The notes: generated by a model from the letters alone, not told the origin. 64,000 nucleotides of DNA from Chitinophaga ginsengisegetis (GCF_900168065.1 NZ_FUZZ01000003.1:682001-746000); one strand, 5' to 3'; counted from the stretch's first letter, positions 27,502-35,301 are shown. Translations and numbers: made by a program.

Positions 27502-28749
27502 TTATTCTTTGTCAAACTCTTCCTGTAATATTCTTCTTACATCCTGCACTGTCTCTTCTTCCAGATCGGAACGGCGAACCAGTTCTTCAACGGTCAGCTC
27601 CAATACGCTGCGGGCAGTGTCACAACCTATTCGTTTAAGCTCATCTATTATCCATTCTTCGATTTCATCCGAGAATTCTTCCAGATCGATATCAAATTCA
27701 GACTGTTCCTGCGCTTCATCACGGAATACATCAATCTCAAAACCAGTCAGTTCACAAGCCAGCTTAATGTTTACTCCTTTTTTACCGATAGCCAGTGATA
27801 CCTGGTCGGGGTTAAGGTAAACGGAAGCGTATTTGTTTTCGTTATCCACTTCCATGCGGCTGATCCTGGCGGGTGTTAATGAACGCTGAATCAACAATTG
27901 AATGTTGGTGGTAAAGTTAATGATATCTATATTTTCATTTCTCAGTTCGCGCACTATGCCATGTATACGGCTTCCTTTCATACCCACACAGGCTCCTACC
28001 GGATCTATACGGTCATCGTAGGATTCAACAGCCACTTTGGCTCTTTCTCCTGGTTCACGAACAATTTTCTTGATCACTATAAGCCCGTCAAAGATCTCAG
28101 GCACCTCAATTTCCAGCAATTTAGCCAGGAAGGATGGATGTGTGCGGGAGAGAATGATGAGTGGTGCGTTGTTTTTCATTTCCACCTTCTTCACCACCGC
28201 TCTTACGTTCTCCCCTTTTTTGAAATAATCTGTGGGGATTTGTTCAGATTTAGGCAAAATTAACTCATTCCCTTCATCATCAAGCAATAAAACTTCTTTT
28301 TTCCAAACCTGGTATACTTCACCATTTACAATTTCACCTGCTTTGTCGGCATATTTCTTTACCAGGATGTTCTTTTTCAGATCGCCGATACGGGCAGATA
28401 AAGTTTGTTTCGCCGCCAGGATAGCCCTGCGGCCGAAATCCATGATCTCTACCTCTTCATATAAATCCTCGCCTACCTGGTAATCCGGTTCTACCTTAAT
28501 AGCTTCGGAATAGGCAATCTGGGCATTATCATCTTCTACTTCCCCATCCGTTACAATGGTTCGACGGCGTAATATTTCAAGGTCACCTTTTTCGGTATTT
28601 ACAATCACGTCAAAATTCTCATCTGAGCCATACTTTTTCCGCAGAAGCGTTTTGAACACATCCTCCAGGACCTTCATCAATGTAGGACGGTCAATGTTTT
28701 CCGCCTCCTTGAACTCGGTAAATGACTCAATCAAGTTAATACTAGCCAT
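27502..28749 (-). CDS. nusA: transcription termination/antitermination factor NusA
   Basis: 415 residues: N-terminal RNA-polymerase-binding domain, S1 domain (about 130-200), and tandem KH domains (IVREPGERAKVAVESYD, PVGACVGMKGSRIHGIVRELRNENIDII, then VSLAIGKKGVNIKLACELTG). No C-terminal acidic repeats, which is the shorter non-proteobacterial form. Lies between rimP (16 bp) and infB. Confidence 0.97.
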   Translation of the reverse strand: MASINLIESFTEFKEAENIDRPTLMKVLEDVFKTLLRKKYGSDENFDVIVNTEKGDLEILRRRTIVTDGEVEDDNAQIAYSEAIKVEPDYQVGEDLYEEVEIMDFGRRAILAAKQTLSARIGDLKKNILVKKYADKAGEIVNGEVYQVWKKEVLLLDDEGNELILPKSEQIPTDYFKKGENVRAVVKKVEMKNNAPLIILSRTHPSFLAKLLEIEVPEIFDGLIVIKKIVREPGERAKVAVESYDDRIDPVGACVGMKGSRIHGIVRELRNENIDIINFTTNIQLLIQRSLTPARISRMEVDNENKYASVYLNPDQVSLAIGKKGVNIKLACELTGFEIDVFRDEAQEQSEFDIDLEEFSDEIEEWIIDELKRIGCDTARSVLELTVEELVRRSDLEEETVQDVRRILQEEFDKE

Positions 28750-28765
28750 GTTTAGTTGTTATATT

Positions 28766-29230
28766 TTAAAACACGATGCACACCTTTGTGTGCTTTATTT
28801 CATTAAGTTTTAAATCAGTTGATTTCTTTTCTTTCTTCTTGCCAATCAGTTCCTCGATATTAATAGCATCTTCGGTTACCGTTTGGAGGGTGCCCTCTTT
28901 TACAGAGCCATCCAGCAGGGTAACTTCCACTTTGCGTCCAATATTTTTAAGGTATTGTCTGTGCAGTTTGAGCGGTTCATCCAGGCCTGCGGACGAAACT
29001 TCCAGGGAGAAATCGTTATTTGGGAACAGTTCAGCCGCTTCCAGCAAAGGATATAACTGACGGTTGAATGACACCAGCGTAGCCACCGGCACCCCTTTAT
29101 CCCCGTCCAGAAAGAGCTTGATATTGTTAGTGGGCTTAATTCTGATGTCTACCAAAAAATTGTCGGGATCATTCGCCAGCAGTCCTTCTGCCATCTCCCG
29201 GATAGTTTTTATCACGTGTTCGTTTGCCAT
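28766..29230 (-). CDS. rimP: ribosome maturation factor RimP
   Basis: 154 residues from the ATG at 29230 (MANEHVIKTIREMAEGLL). The RimP core is seen in FLVDIRIKPTNNIKLFLDGDKGV, FSLEVSSAGLDEPLKLHRQYLKNIGRKV and VTLLDGSVKEGTL. Required for 30S subunit maturation. First gene of the rimP-nusA-infB operon; an in-frame upstream ATG at 29278 lies inside the leader hairpin region and is less likely. Confidence 0.95.
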   Translation of the reverse strand: MANEHVIKTIREMAEGLLANDPDNFLVDIRIKPTNNIKLFLDGDKGVPVATLVSFNRQLYPLLEAAELFPNNDFSLEVSSAGLDEPLKLHRQYLKNIGRKVEVTLLDGSVKEGTLQTVTEDAINIEELIGKKKEKKSTDLKLNEIKHTKVCIVF

Positions 29231-29240
29231 ACAAAAAGCG

Positions 29241-29268
29241 CGAAGGGGACAATATCTCGTCCCCTTCG
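29241..29268 (-). promoter_or_regulatory. stable hairpin in the rimP operon leader
   Basis: CGAAGGGGAC (29241-29250) pairs perfectly with GTCCCCTTCG (29259-29268) around AATATCTC. It ends 10 bases before the rimP ATG and lies downstream of the promoter, so the mRNA leader folds into this stem next to the ribosome-binding region. Confidence 0.6.
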
Positions 29269-29289
29269 TTTGAATCATTTTTCCTTCTA

Positions 29290-29297
29290 CAAAATTA
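29290..29297 (-). promoter_or_regulatory. -7 element of the rimP-nusA-infB promoter
   Basis: Minus strand TAATTTTG is a perfect TAnnTTTG match. A start of transcription near 29283 would give a leader of roughly 50 bases containing the hairpin at 29241-29268. The -33 box is not convincing. Confidence 0.5.
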
Positions 29298-29396
29298 GGA
29301 TTTTATTTTGATTGAAAAACTATTTCTTTAACTTGTATCTAAATATTTGTGTAAGATGCTCTGCCATCATTCATATGTATTTTTAAAATATCTGAC

Positions 29397-29693
29397 GTGA
29401 CCACCGCTTTCTGGCGAAAAATAAATATCGAACTGCTGGCATGGCCCCTGGGCCTTACCCTCCTGTATGTGATGAAGCCCGACGAAAATGCAGGCAGCCT
29501 GTGTTTGTTCAAAAATATAGGTATCCCCATTTGCCCCGGCTGCGGATTAGGTCACGGTATTCATTATTTTTTACACGGACAATGGACCGCCTCCATCCAA
29601 CACCACTGGCTTGCTCCCCTGGTAGTAGTAGTGCTGCTGTATCGCATCCTTCAACTGGCCCGGTATCAATACGCTGATTTCAAACAATCATAA
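29397..29693 (+). CDS. DUF2752-family small membrane protein
   Basis: 98 residues with two hydrophobic segments and the DUF2752 signature IPICPGCGLGHGIHYFLHGQW, where two cysteines of a CPxCG motif precede a conserved histidine. Function unknown. The start is a GTG at 29397; no in-frame ATG exists near it. Ten bases separate it from the following TM2 gene in the same direction. Confidence 0.8.
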   Translation: MTTAFWRKINIELLAWPLGLTLLYVMKPDENAGSLCLFKNIGIPICPGCGLGHGIHYFLHGQWTASIQHHWLAPLVVVVLLYRILQLARYQYADFKQS

Positions 29694-29703
29694 ACCCAAC
29701 ACT

Positions 29704-30054
29704 ATGAACGACTTTTCATTTGCGATGCTCCCCGGAATCGAAGCCGAGGAAATGATGTGGCTACAGGAACTTACCAAGGGCTATTCCGCCGAAAACAAGC
29801 AAAGATTTCTGGCCGTATACCAGGGCAGACGTAAAGATCCCCAAACAATTCTTATCTGCAGCCTCATAGGTTTCCTGGGTGTAGCCGGCGTGCAACGCTT
29901 CCTGGTAGACCAGATCGCTATGGGAATTGTATACTTCATTACTCTCGGCTTCTGCGGCATCGGCACCATTATAGACGCCATCAACGCCCGCAAAATGACC
30001 TGGCAGTTCAATAAAAAAGAAGCCCTGGCATCCGCAGCTTTACTCGGACTTTAA
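29704..30054 (+). CDS. TM2-domain membrane protein
   Basis: 116 residues; the C-terminal two-thirds are a TM2 domain: ILICSLIGFLGVAGVQRFLVDQIAMGIVYFITLGFCGIGTIIDAINAR, with two membrane helices and the characteristic D-Q-x-x-x-G turn. The preceding 45 residues are soluble and helical. Function unknown. Likely cotranscribed with the DUF2752 gene. Confidence 0.85.
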   Translation: MNDFSFAMLPGIEAEEMMWLQELTKGYSAENKQRFLAVYQGRRKDPQTILICSLIGFLGVAGVQRFLVDQIAMGIVYFITLGFCGIGTIIDAINARKMTWQFNKKEALASAALLGL

Positions 30055-30122
30055 TCTCTCCCGGAAAGTTAAAAAAACCTTAAAATGAGGTGATTTTCAG
30101 GAAGTCGGAATGTATATTCCGC

Positions 30123-30130
30123 TACCTTCG
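30123..30130 (+). promoter_or_regulatory. -7-like element before the DUF4834 gene
   Basis: TACCTTCG differs from TAnnTTTG at one base and lies 7 bases before the ATG at 30138, the same geometry as at 9288. Confidence 0.45.
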
Positions 30131-30137
30131 TGTCATT

Positions 30138-30380
30138 ATGTTAAGATTTATAATTTCTATATTTCTGGCCTGGCTGCTGTACAAACTGGTATTCGACCTG
30201 ATCATACCAGGCTACAGAGTTACCAAGCAAGTGCGCAGACAAATGAGCGATATGCAGGATCATATGCGTCAGCAGTATGAACAGCAAAACGGCGGACAAA
30301 AAGGTTCACCACCTCCTCCCACCCCACAACCCAAAAATGTGGATAAGGGAGATTACATCGATTTTGAAGAAATTAAATAA
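30138..30380 (+). CDS. DUF4834-like small membrane-anchored protein
   Basis: 80 residues from the ATG at 30138: one membrane helix (MLRFIISIFLAWLLYKLVFD), a polar helical segment (VRRQMSDMQDHMRQQYEQQ), a proline stretch and a conserved end GDYIDFEEIK. This layout matches DUF4834 proteins of Bacteroidota, function unknown. Upstream in-frame codons back to 30090 contain the promoter-like element and are unlikely to be translated. Confidence 0.75.
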   Translation: MLRFIISIFLAWLLYKLVFDLIIPGYRVTKQVRRQMSDMQDHMRQQYEQQNGGQKGSPPPPTPQPKNVDKGDYIDFEEIK

Positions 30381-30410
30381 AAAAAGGCCGGTGCATCACC
30401 GGCCTTTTTT
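30381..30410. terminator. bidirectional terminator
   Basis: AAAAAGGCCGGTG (30381-30393) pairs with CACCGGCCTTTTT (30397-30409) around CAT, with A and T tracts on the two sides. It separates the convergent DUF4834 and HAD genes and touches both stop codons. Confidence 0.9.
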
Positions 30411-31038
30411 ATAACGCCTTTTTGGGCTGAAAAATATCCATAATCGTTCGGGGGGACTGCAAATGAATGGTTTGCAACCCCACAGCCTTCGCTCCTTCTA
30501 TATTTGGCAGCGTATCATCTATAAACAATGTTTCTTCCGGCAATAACCCATTCTCCTCCATCACCATCAGGTACGACTCCTTATCCGGCTTGCGGTAACC
30601 CATCAGGTGCGAGTAATAAGCCCTGTCGAAAAAGCTGCCCAGCGAAGGAATTCCCCTGCTTTCCTGCAACAACCGGTTGAAAGCCTCCAGGTGTATCGCA
30701 TTGGTATTACTCAGCAAATACAGATTATAATGCTGCCGCAACTGCTGCAATAACTGCAGCCGCTGTAACGGGAAATCCAGCAACATCGCATTCCATGCTG
30801 CCGTTATCTGCCCGTCCGTAACCCCCTCCGGCACGTGCCGCTGCATTTCCGCCAAAAACTCCTCCACGGAAACATGCCCTGTTTCCAGGCCGTTAAATAG
30901 GCTGGAACCATGAAACTGTGAATACAACTCATTAAAGTTCTTCACGCCAAGAGCAACAAATGCGTCGTTGGTAAGCTGGTAGTTGATGTTCAGAATAACG
31001 CCACCCAGGTCGAAAATAATGTTCTTTATGCCTTGCAT
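30409..31038 (-). CDS. HAD-family hydrolase (HAD-IA)
   Basis: 209 residues. Motif I IIFDLGGVILNINY, motif II LYLLSNTNAIH, motif III lysine in MGYRKPDKESY and motif IV TLFIDDTLPNIEGAKAVGLQTIH. The G-G-V form of motif I is the YihX/epoxide-hydrolase-like HAD-IA subgroup, often sugar-phosphate or FMN phosphatases; the substrate is unknown. Confidence 0.9.
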   Translation of the reverse strand: MQGIKNIIFDLGGVILNINYQLTNDAFVALGVKNFNELYSQFHGSSLFNGLETGHVSVEEFLAEMQRHVPEGVTDGQITAAWNAMLLDFPLQRLQLLQQLRQHYNLYLLSNTNAIHLEAFNRLLQESRGIPSLGSFFDRAYYSHLMGYRKPDKESYLMVMEENGLLPEETLFIDDTLPNIEGAKAVGLQTIHLQSPRTIMDIFQPKKAL

Positions 31039-31086
31039 GCCGCAAATTTATTAAGTATATGCGTAAGCGTTGGTATTAAAAAAAAT

Positions 31087-31117
31087 TTAGGTTAATTCAA
31101 TAAAATAATTAATTTTG
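31087..31117 (+). promoter_or_regulatory. tRNA promoter
   Basis: TAATTTTG (31110-31117) is a perfect TAnnTTTG -7 match, with TTTA about 20 bases upstream as a weak -33. The tRNA begins 37 bases downstream. Confidence 0.55.
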
Positions 31118-31153
31118 CCGTCCCCTGAAAAGGGGAATTAGTTCTTCGGAACG

Positions 31154-31227
31154 GGTCCTATAGCTCAGTTGGTTAGAGCACCTGACTCATAATCAGGGGG
31201 TCCCAGGATCATGCCCTGGTGGGACCA
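31154..31227 (+). tRNA. tRNA with anticodon CAT (Met or Ile2)
   Basis: A complete cloverleaf: acceptor GGTCCTA/TGGGACC, D-arm GCTC..GAGC, anticodon stem CCTGA/TCAGG with loop CTCATAA (anticodon CAT at 31188-31190), and T-stem CCAGG/CCTGG. The first acceptor pair is G-C, so it is not a typical initiator. CAT could be elongator Met or lysidine-modified Ile2; I cannot separate these. The T-loop reads ATCATGC, lacking the usual T54 and A58. CCA is not encoded. The AT-rich island begins right behind it. Confidence 0.92.
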
Positions 31228-31240
31228 CTTAAATTTTGCG

Positions 31241-31265
31241 AAAGCGCCGGTAAAATCGGCGCTTT
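31241..31265 (+). terminator. tRNA terminator
   Basis: AAAGCGCCG (31241-31249) pairs with CGGCGCTTT (31257-31265) and is followed by a T-rich tract. Confidence 0.85.
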
Positions 31266-31424
31266 TTCTTTTTGTGCCGGTTTGGTTGTCCGTGTGGTGG
31301 TCCCTACCCTCCTATGGCCACTTTCAAACGATTTAATTTTCATATTTTTCAATTGTTGGATTACGAGTGGGTTTGTAAGCACTGGCTTCTTAATCGGAAA
31401 TGCGGAGCTTTTTTCCGTGGTTTA

Positions 31425-32414
31425 TTAGCAAGTGAAACTTAAACATCTTAGCGAGCCGCCATGCTGCGCGAGCATATCACAATTGATTTTTATTACCTGA
31501 TAGCCATATTTGGATAATGCTTCTTCATTTACATTGTTATAGTACATCGTTTCTTTTAGATTGGTTAATGTGTATTCAGGTAAGATAATCGTGTTATTTA
31601 ATCGCAGGAAGTTCACATAACAGCCAGTAGCTGTATAGGTGCAACATTTCTTTTTAGCTTCGCATTCGCAGGGAATGGAATAGCCCAATGGCCTATCCTG
31701 GATGGGTTGAATCCTTAGATTGAGATCTCCACAAATCCCCTTTAGGGTATCCAGATATTTATTATCGTCCTTCAGGCTATCCAACTTTGGATATTCACTG
31801 ATGCAGATAATATCATCCTCAATAAATCCCATATAACCGTCAGTATGTCCCACTACGTCCCCCTTGTTCATTGGGACAAGTATCGGTGTTACTCCCATCT
31901 TATTCTTAATAATGGCCGTTATCTCCTTTTCTGGTAGATCATTATCCTGTAACAGCTTTTCTGTAATAAAGGCAAAGCGATGATTAGCGATGAAATTACC
32001 ACCGTCTAATTTTAAGGGTACCTGCACGATTCCCTTTTGTAGATGGTCTTTAATTATATTGATCGCAACATTATTAAGGTTTCGGTAATTCATTGTCTTA
32101 GTCAGATAATTACAGTAGTTAGGTTCATAGATGGGCTTATATATATGCTCACCATTAGAAATTCCCATTACATCTCTTAGCCAGATTTCATTCCAACCTT
32201 CTTCCACAATAATATCCATTGTCCTTCTTGGAAATTTAAATTCCAATTTTTGTTTTGCACGGATGTTACTAACGATAACGTGTAAGTGTATATCATTAGG
32301 GATCTTAGTGATTAGCTTATCAAAGAATGGCACCAATTCATTGTATTCATTGCTGAAGCCATCAGGATAAGATAAAAAGAGGTGATTTACTTTGTCAAAA
32401 TCAGCTTTTACCAT
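31425..32414 (-). CDS. agmatine deiminase/peptidyl-arginine deiminase family protein
   Basis: 329 residues of the PF04371 (Porphyromonas-type PAD/agmatine deiminase) fold. Seen in order: the W-x-RD substrate motif in GWNEIWLRDVMG, KLDGGNFIAN, the catalytic histidine region GDVVGHTDGYMGFIED, TGCYVNFLRLNNTIILPEY and the nucleophile cysteine in GGSLRCLSF near the C-terminus. No signal peptide, so a cytoplasmic enzyme is expected, acting on agmatine or another guanidino compound. It lacks some residues of bona fide agmatine deiminases (the N-terminal P-E-W is absent), so substrate is open. It is the first gene of the AT-rich island after the tRNA. Confidence 0.8.
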   Translation of the reverse strand: MVKADFDKVNHLFLSYPDGFSNEYNELVPFFDKLITKIPNDIHLHVIVSNIRAKQKLEFKFPRRTMDIIVEEGWNEIWLRDVMGISNGEHIYKPIYEPNYCNYLTKTMNYRNLNNVAINIIKDHLQKGIVQVPLKLDGGNFIANHRFAFITEKLLQDNDLPEKEITAIIKNKMGVTPILVPMNKGDVVGHTDGYMGFIEDDIICISEYPKLDSLKDDNKYLDTLKGICGDLNLRIQPIQDRPLGYSIPCECEAKKKCCTYTATGCYVNFLRLNNTIILPEYTLTNLKETMYYNNVNEEALSKYGYQVIKINCDMLAQHGGSLRCLSFTC

Positions 32415-32443
32415 CTTTTTGAAGGGGTTTTAAATTTTCGCTG

Positions 32444-32475
32444 CGAAGGTAGAAAGGGGTTTAAGGGAGGCCAAA
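32444..32475 (-). promoter_or_regulatory. promoter of the deiminase-family gene
   Basis: On the minus strand TTTG (32472-32475) and TACCTTCG (32444-32451) are spaced by 20 bases, close to the Bacteroidota consensus TTTG-N19-TAnnTTTG with one mismatch. Confidence 0.55.
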
Positions 32476-32502
32476 GATTTTGAAAGGTTTCGATTTTATA
32501 TT

Positions 32503-32530
32503 ATGTATACATACATACATACAATTGTAT
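32503..32530. repeat. short ATAC tandem repeat with palindromic ends
   Basis: About four copies of ATAC embedded between the palindromes TATGTATACATA and ACAATTGT, in the intergenic region before the 32623 gene. Possibly a regulatory site or a slippage-prone tract. Confidence 0.5.
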
Positions 32531-32622
32531 TAGAAAAATATATTCGTTATATTAGAAAATATTTAACTCCATAGACGTTACGTAACTATGAAGGTATTGG
32601 GTAAAAAATAAGAATTAAAACA

Positions 32623-33069
32623 ATGACACCTCCCATTGAACCTAAAATATTGCCGTTAGTAAATGCACTAAATGAAACTAAGATTGTTGAGACATTCTCA
32701 AGTTGTGAAGGGCATTATGATGATGATATTCATAATTTGGACATAGAGTTTGATGAAAAGGAGATAATGGATAGAGGCAGAGCAGAAGTAAGATTTGATC
32801 CAGCCCCTAATATATCTCTAGATATAATTGAAAGAATGCTAATATATATAATTAGTGAGTTTGATAAGGAGCATGGATTCTATCCCTCAATGGTTTATTC
32901 AAAAAAAATCTATGTTCCAAACTCGCAATTAAATATTGAGTTTGTTTTCTCCTTGGAAATTCGCCCATTCAATAGATTGGAAGATTCAATAAAAAAGAGG
33001 CTAGATACGGATAGAGCCATCATACAAACAACCGAGATAGTAAATAGATTTAAACGTGTGTATCTATGA
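32623..33069 (+). CDS. hypothetical protein with SSCxGH motif
   Basis: 148 residues, no signal peptide or membrane span. The N-terminal segment LPLVNALNETKIVETFSSCEGHY resembles the strand-Cys-Gly-His signature of TYW3-like folds (tRNA wybutosine methyltransferase), but the rest is not recognisable, so this is only a structural hint. It lies 48 bp upstream of the trypsin-like gene in the same direction; the two may form one unit. Confidence 0.65.
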   Translation: MTPPIEPKILPLVNALNETKIVETFSSCEGHYDDDIHNLDIEFDEKEIMDRGRAEVRFDPAPNISLDIIERMLIYIISEFDKEHGFYPSMVYSKKIYVPNSQLNIEFVFSLEIRPFNRLEDSIKKRLDTDRAIIQTTEIVNRFKRVYL

Positions 33070-33117
33070 TACTACTATGAAATATCTCACATTTTAATAG
33101 ATTAAAATTTACTAAGC

Positions 33118-34182
33118 ATGTATTTAGCTCATGAGCTTTTACACTACTTTAATGACGGATATGAGGATGGTCGTTCATTAAGGCCTTATTCAATGATGGA
33201 TTTCATTGAAGATAATCGCCATCTAGGCCCACATGTATACAAAAATGTAAAATATTGTAAACGACTTGAACAGGAAGGGTTACTCGATCATATGGGAAAT
33301 TCAGGTACACACCCTTACTATAAAAGTCACTATTACACAAACAAAGGGCATTATCAAACGGATATTAGCAAATATGGTGGTTATGATCTTTTGGTAGAAG
33401 GATTCTTGGCTGTAAGAGAACGATTTTCGCCTGTGGTACTACCTCTCTCACTTGTAAAACCAGATGGAGATCTATCTGTTGGCTCTTGTTTTGTCTATAA
33501 ACCAGGAGTAGTCATTACAGCAAGGCATTGTATTGAAAAGCTAGATAAAGTTTCCTTATTAGCCAATGATGGATCAATCATAGAAGTAAATGAGGTATAT
33601 TTCTCTGCTAATGAGAATTTGGATATTGCAGTTTTGCTTATTGATGATAGGCCTTTTTCTGAAATTGAAATGCATTGCACAACACCTAAACCTGAGGGAA
33701 TTGGTCCACGTGAGATGGATGCCCTGAATTTTTTGAATGAGCCATCTATTGTACTTTTCGCTCCAGGACAGGTACTTGATGAAATTTTAACAATGGGATA
33801 CCCTCCTATTACTGGTTTTGAGGCAATACAAATTGCTGATAAAACGGCAATAAACTCAACTTTGTTTAGAACCTCTAAAGGAGAAATTCTTGCTGAGGAA
33901 CGGAAATATATGGATGGGATAGAGTATATATTGATTAATGCAAAAGTGAAAGGTGGTAACAGTGGTGGACCTATCTTTGACAAGCTGGGCAGGATCATCG
34001 GAATGGTAGTGGAAATACCGACAGATTTTAAAAATCACTTGGAAATTGACAAGTTAGGATATGGGCTTGCCTTACCTTCTATGTATATGAAAGAAATGTT
34101 GGATGGAATAAAAGCAAATGATCAATCAGTCGTTAAAATGAAGGTAACTAAATTTGATGATAAGGCTTTTACTGTGAATTAG
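33118..34182 (+). CDS. trypsin-like serine protease with N-terminal helical domain
   Basis: 354 residues. From residue 105 on it is a chymotrypsin/trypsin-fold protease: catalytic His in GVVITARHCIEK, Asp in NLDIAVLLIDD and Ser in KGGNSGGPIFDKLG, all present. The N-terminal 100 residues look like a winged-helix domain (YLAHELLHYFNDGYEDGRSL, VKYCKRLEQEGLLDH, HYYTNKGHYQTD). There is no signal peptide, so this would be a cytoplasmic trypsin-like protease, unlike exported HtrA/DegP types. Cytoplasmic trypsins occur as effectors in several bacterial defence systems; that role is inference here. Confidence 0.82.
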   Translation: MYLAHELLHYFNDGYEDGRSLRPYSMMDFIEDNRHLGPHVYKNVKYCKRLEQEGLLDHMGNSGTHPYYKSHYYTNKGHYQTDISKYGGYDLLVEGFLAVRERFSPVVLPLSLVKPDGDLSVGSCFVYKPGVVITARHCIEKLDKVSLLANDGSIIEVNEVYFSANENLDIAVLLIDDRPFSEIEMHCTTPKPEGIGPREMDALNFLNEPSIVLFAPGQVLDEILTMGYPPITGFEAIQIADKTAINSTLFRTSKGEILAEERKYMDGIEYILINAKVKGGNSGGPIFDKLGRIIGMVVEIPTDFKNHLEIDKLGYGLALPSMYMKEMLDGIKANDQSVVKMKVTKFDDKAFTVN

Positions 34183-34208
34183 AGTTGTATTTTTTCATAC
34201 GCAATCAG

Positions 34209-34724
34209 TTAGTCTTGTTCAGAAGCAGGTCTCCTTCTATGAATTTCCTTTAGTTGTTCCCGTGAATTGGGTATTAATCGTGTGTCATTCAGAAAGCGAT
34301 AGACACCATAAAAAAGCAATGCGGAAATAATTACTGTTATCAGAAGCCATAAGAAGGTATTATCTGCTTTCTGCGATTTCCTATAGTTATCATAGTAATT
34401 ATCATTTTCAAAATTTGCTGAAGCTATTCCACTACTTCCACTGTGATAATCTTTAGGATTTGCTTCCAGCATGATTCTCTTATTATAAGAATTTACGGCA
34501 GCTACAGCCCATATAAGGCAAATTAAATAATAGCTACAGCATAAGAGAATTAATGTTAAAAGCTTGCCTAAAAAGAAAAGCAGGATTAGAATTATTGGGA
34601 ATACCAAAGTCATTATGATTCCCCCTAAAATAGAAGAGTAGAATAACCCAATACCGCCAAATAGGATTGCTAAGAATACCGCCAGACCTGTATTCTTTAA
34701 TGGTTTTGTAACTATATAATTCAT
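34209..34724 (-). CDS. small multi-pass membrane protein
   Basis: 171 residues from the ATG at 34724. Two or three hydrophobic segments at the N-terminus (TGLAVFLAILFGGIGLFY, IIMTLVFPIILILLFFLG, LTLILLCCSYYLICLIWAV), a polar loop and one C-terminal membrane span (FLWLLITVIISALLFYGVY). The first part resembles a TM2-like arrangement. No family recognised with confidence. It is downstream of the perfect palindrome at 34746-34775, which sits in its promoter. Confidence 0.65.
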   Translation of the reverse strand: MNYIVTKPLKNTGLAVFLAILFGGIGLFYSSILGGIIMTLVFPIILILLFFLGKLLTLILLCCSYYLICLIWAVAAVNSYNKRIMLEANPKDYHSGSSGIASANFENDNYYDNYRKSQKADNTFLWLLITVIISALLFYGVYRFLNDTRLIPNSREQLKEIHRRRPASEQD

Positions 34725-34745
34725 AGTAGTAGGATTTAACCATAA

Positions 34746-34775
34746 ACACAATAGCGCATATATGCGCTATTGTGT
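34746..34775. promoter_or_regulatory. 30-bp perfect palindrome (operator candidate)
   Basis: ACACAATAGCGCATA is followed immediately by its exact reverse complement. Its core CGCATATATGCG (34755-34766) recurs at 35303-35314. It lies between the membrane-protein gene and the end of the lipoprotein gene. Confidence 0.7.
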
Positions 34776-34805
34776 AAGAAAATTTTTTCTGTCATTTAGA
34801 AACTA

Positions 34806-35198
34806 TTATTTTACATCCTGTAACAACAATTCATCAGTACCAGCGGATATGACTTTCTTCAAATTTCCGCCATCCAATGTGCAAGAATAAATACCAGCAT
34901 TTACCCCTGTAGATTCAGTAAACACTTCAAATACTACTGACTTTCCATCTACAGTTAGCCCGCCCTCTCCTGGCTTTAATCCACTAGCCAAAACAATAGG
35001 AATTTTCCGCTGATTACTTCCGTCTACATTCGAAAGCCAGAGTTCCCGTGCATTTGTTTTGTAAAACAGAATCAAATTAGCAGCAGTAGAACCACCACTA
35101 GCTTGAGCACTTGCTTCCTTCTTGCAGCTCATCTGAGTAAGGATAATGGCCATGTTGAAGCCGAGGAGTACAATAGATCCCAAGAAAATTTTCTTCAT
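34806..35198 (-). CDS. PD40/TolB-like lipoprotein, short
   Basis: 130 residues with a signal peptide and a probable lipidated cysteine (TQMSCKKE, about residue 25). The remainder contains repeats of the WD40-like PD40 type (LILFYKTNARELWLSNVDGSNQRKI, SVVFEVFTESTGVNAGIYSCTLDGGNLKKVI). A full TolB-like propeller needs five to seven blades; only about two are present, so the protein may be truncated or represent a minimal form. Flanked by two related palindromes. Confidence 0.65.
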   Translation of the reverse strand: MKKIFLGSIVLLGFNMAIILTQMSCKKEASAQASGGSTAANLILFYKTNARELWLSNVDGSNQRKIPIVLASGLKPGEGGLTVDGKSVVFEVFTESTGVNAGIYSCTLDGGNLKKVISAGTDELLLQDVK

Positions 35199-35301
35199 TT
35201 GAGTTTGATTTTTATTGAATAATCCCAGTTATCCATCTTGTAAGTGAATTGGGGTGTAATTTTTATACTCAATATCTAATATATACATATTATTTAAAAT
35301 A

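Noticed and set aside
23856..27528. Long open frames on the + strand opposite infB (up to 446 codons)
   Set aside because: They are the antisense of the infB low-complexity and GTPase regions; composition (Ser/Ala/Gly and aromatic runs) mirrors IF-2 codon use, with no independent domain.
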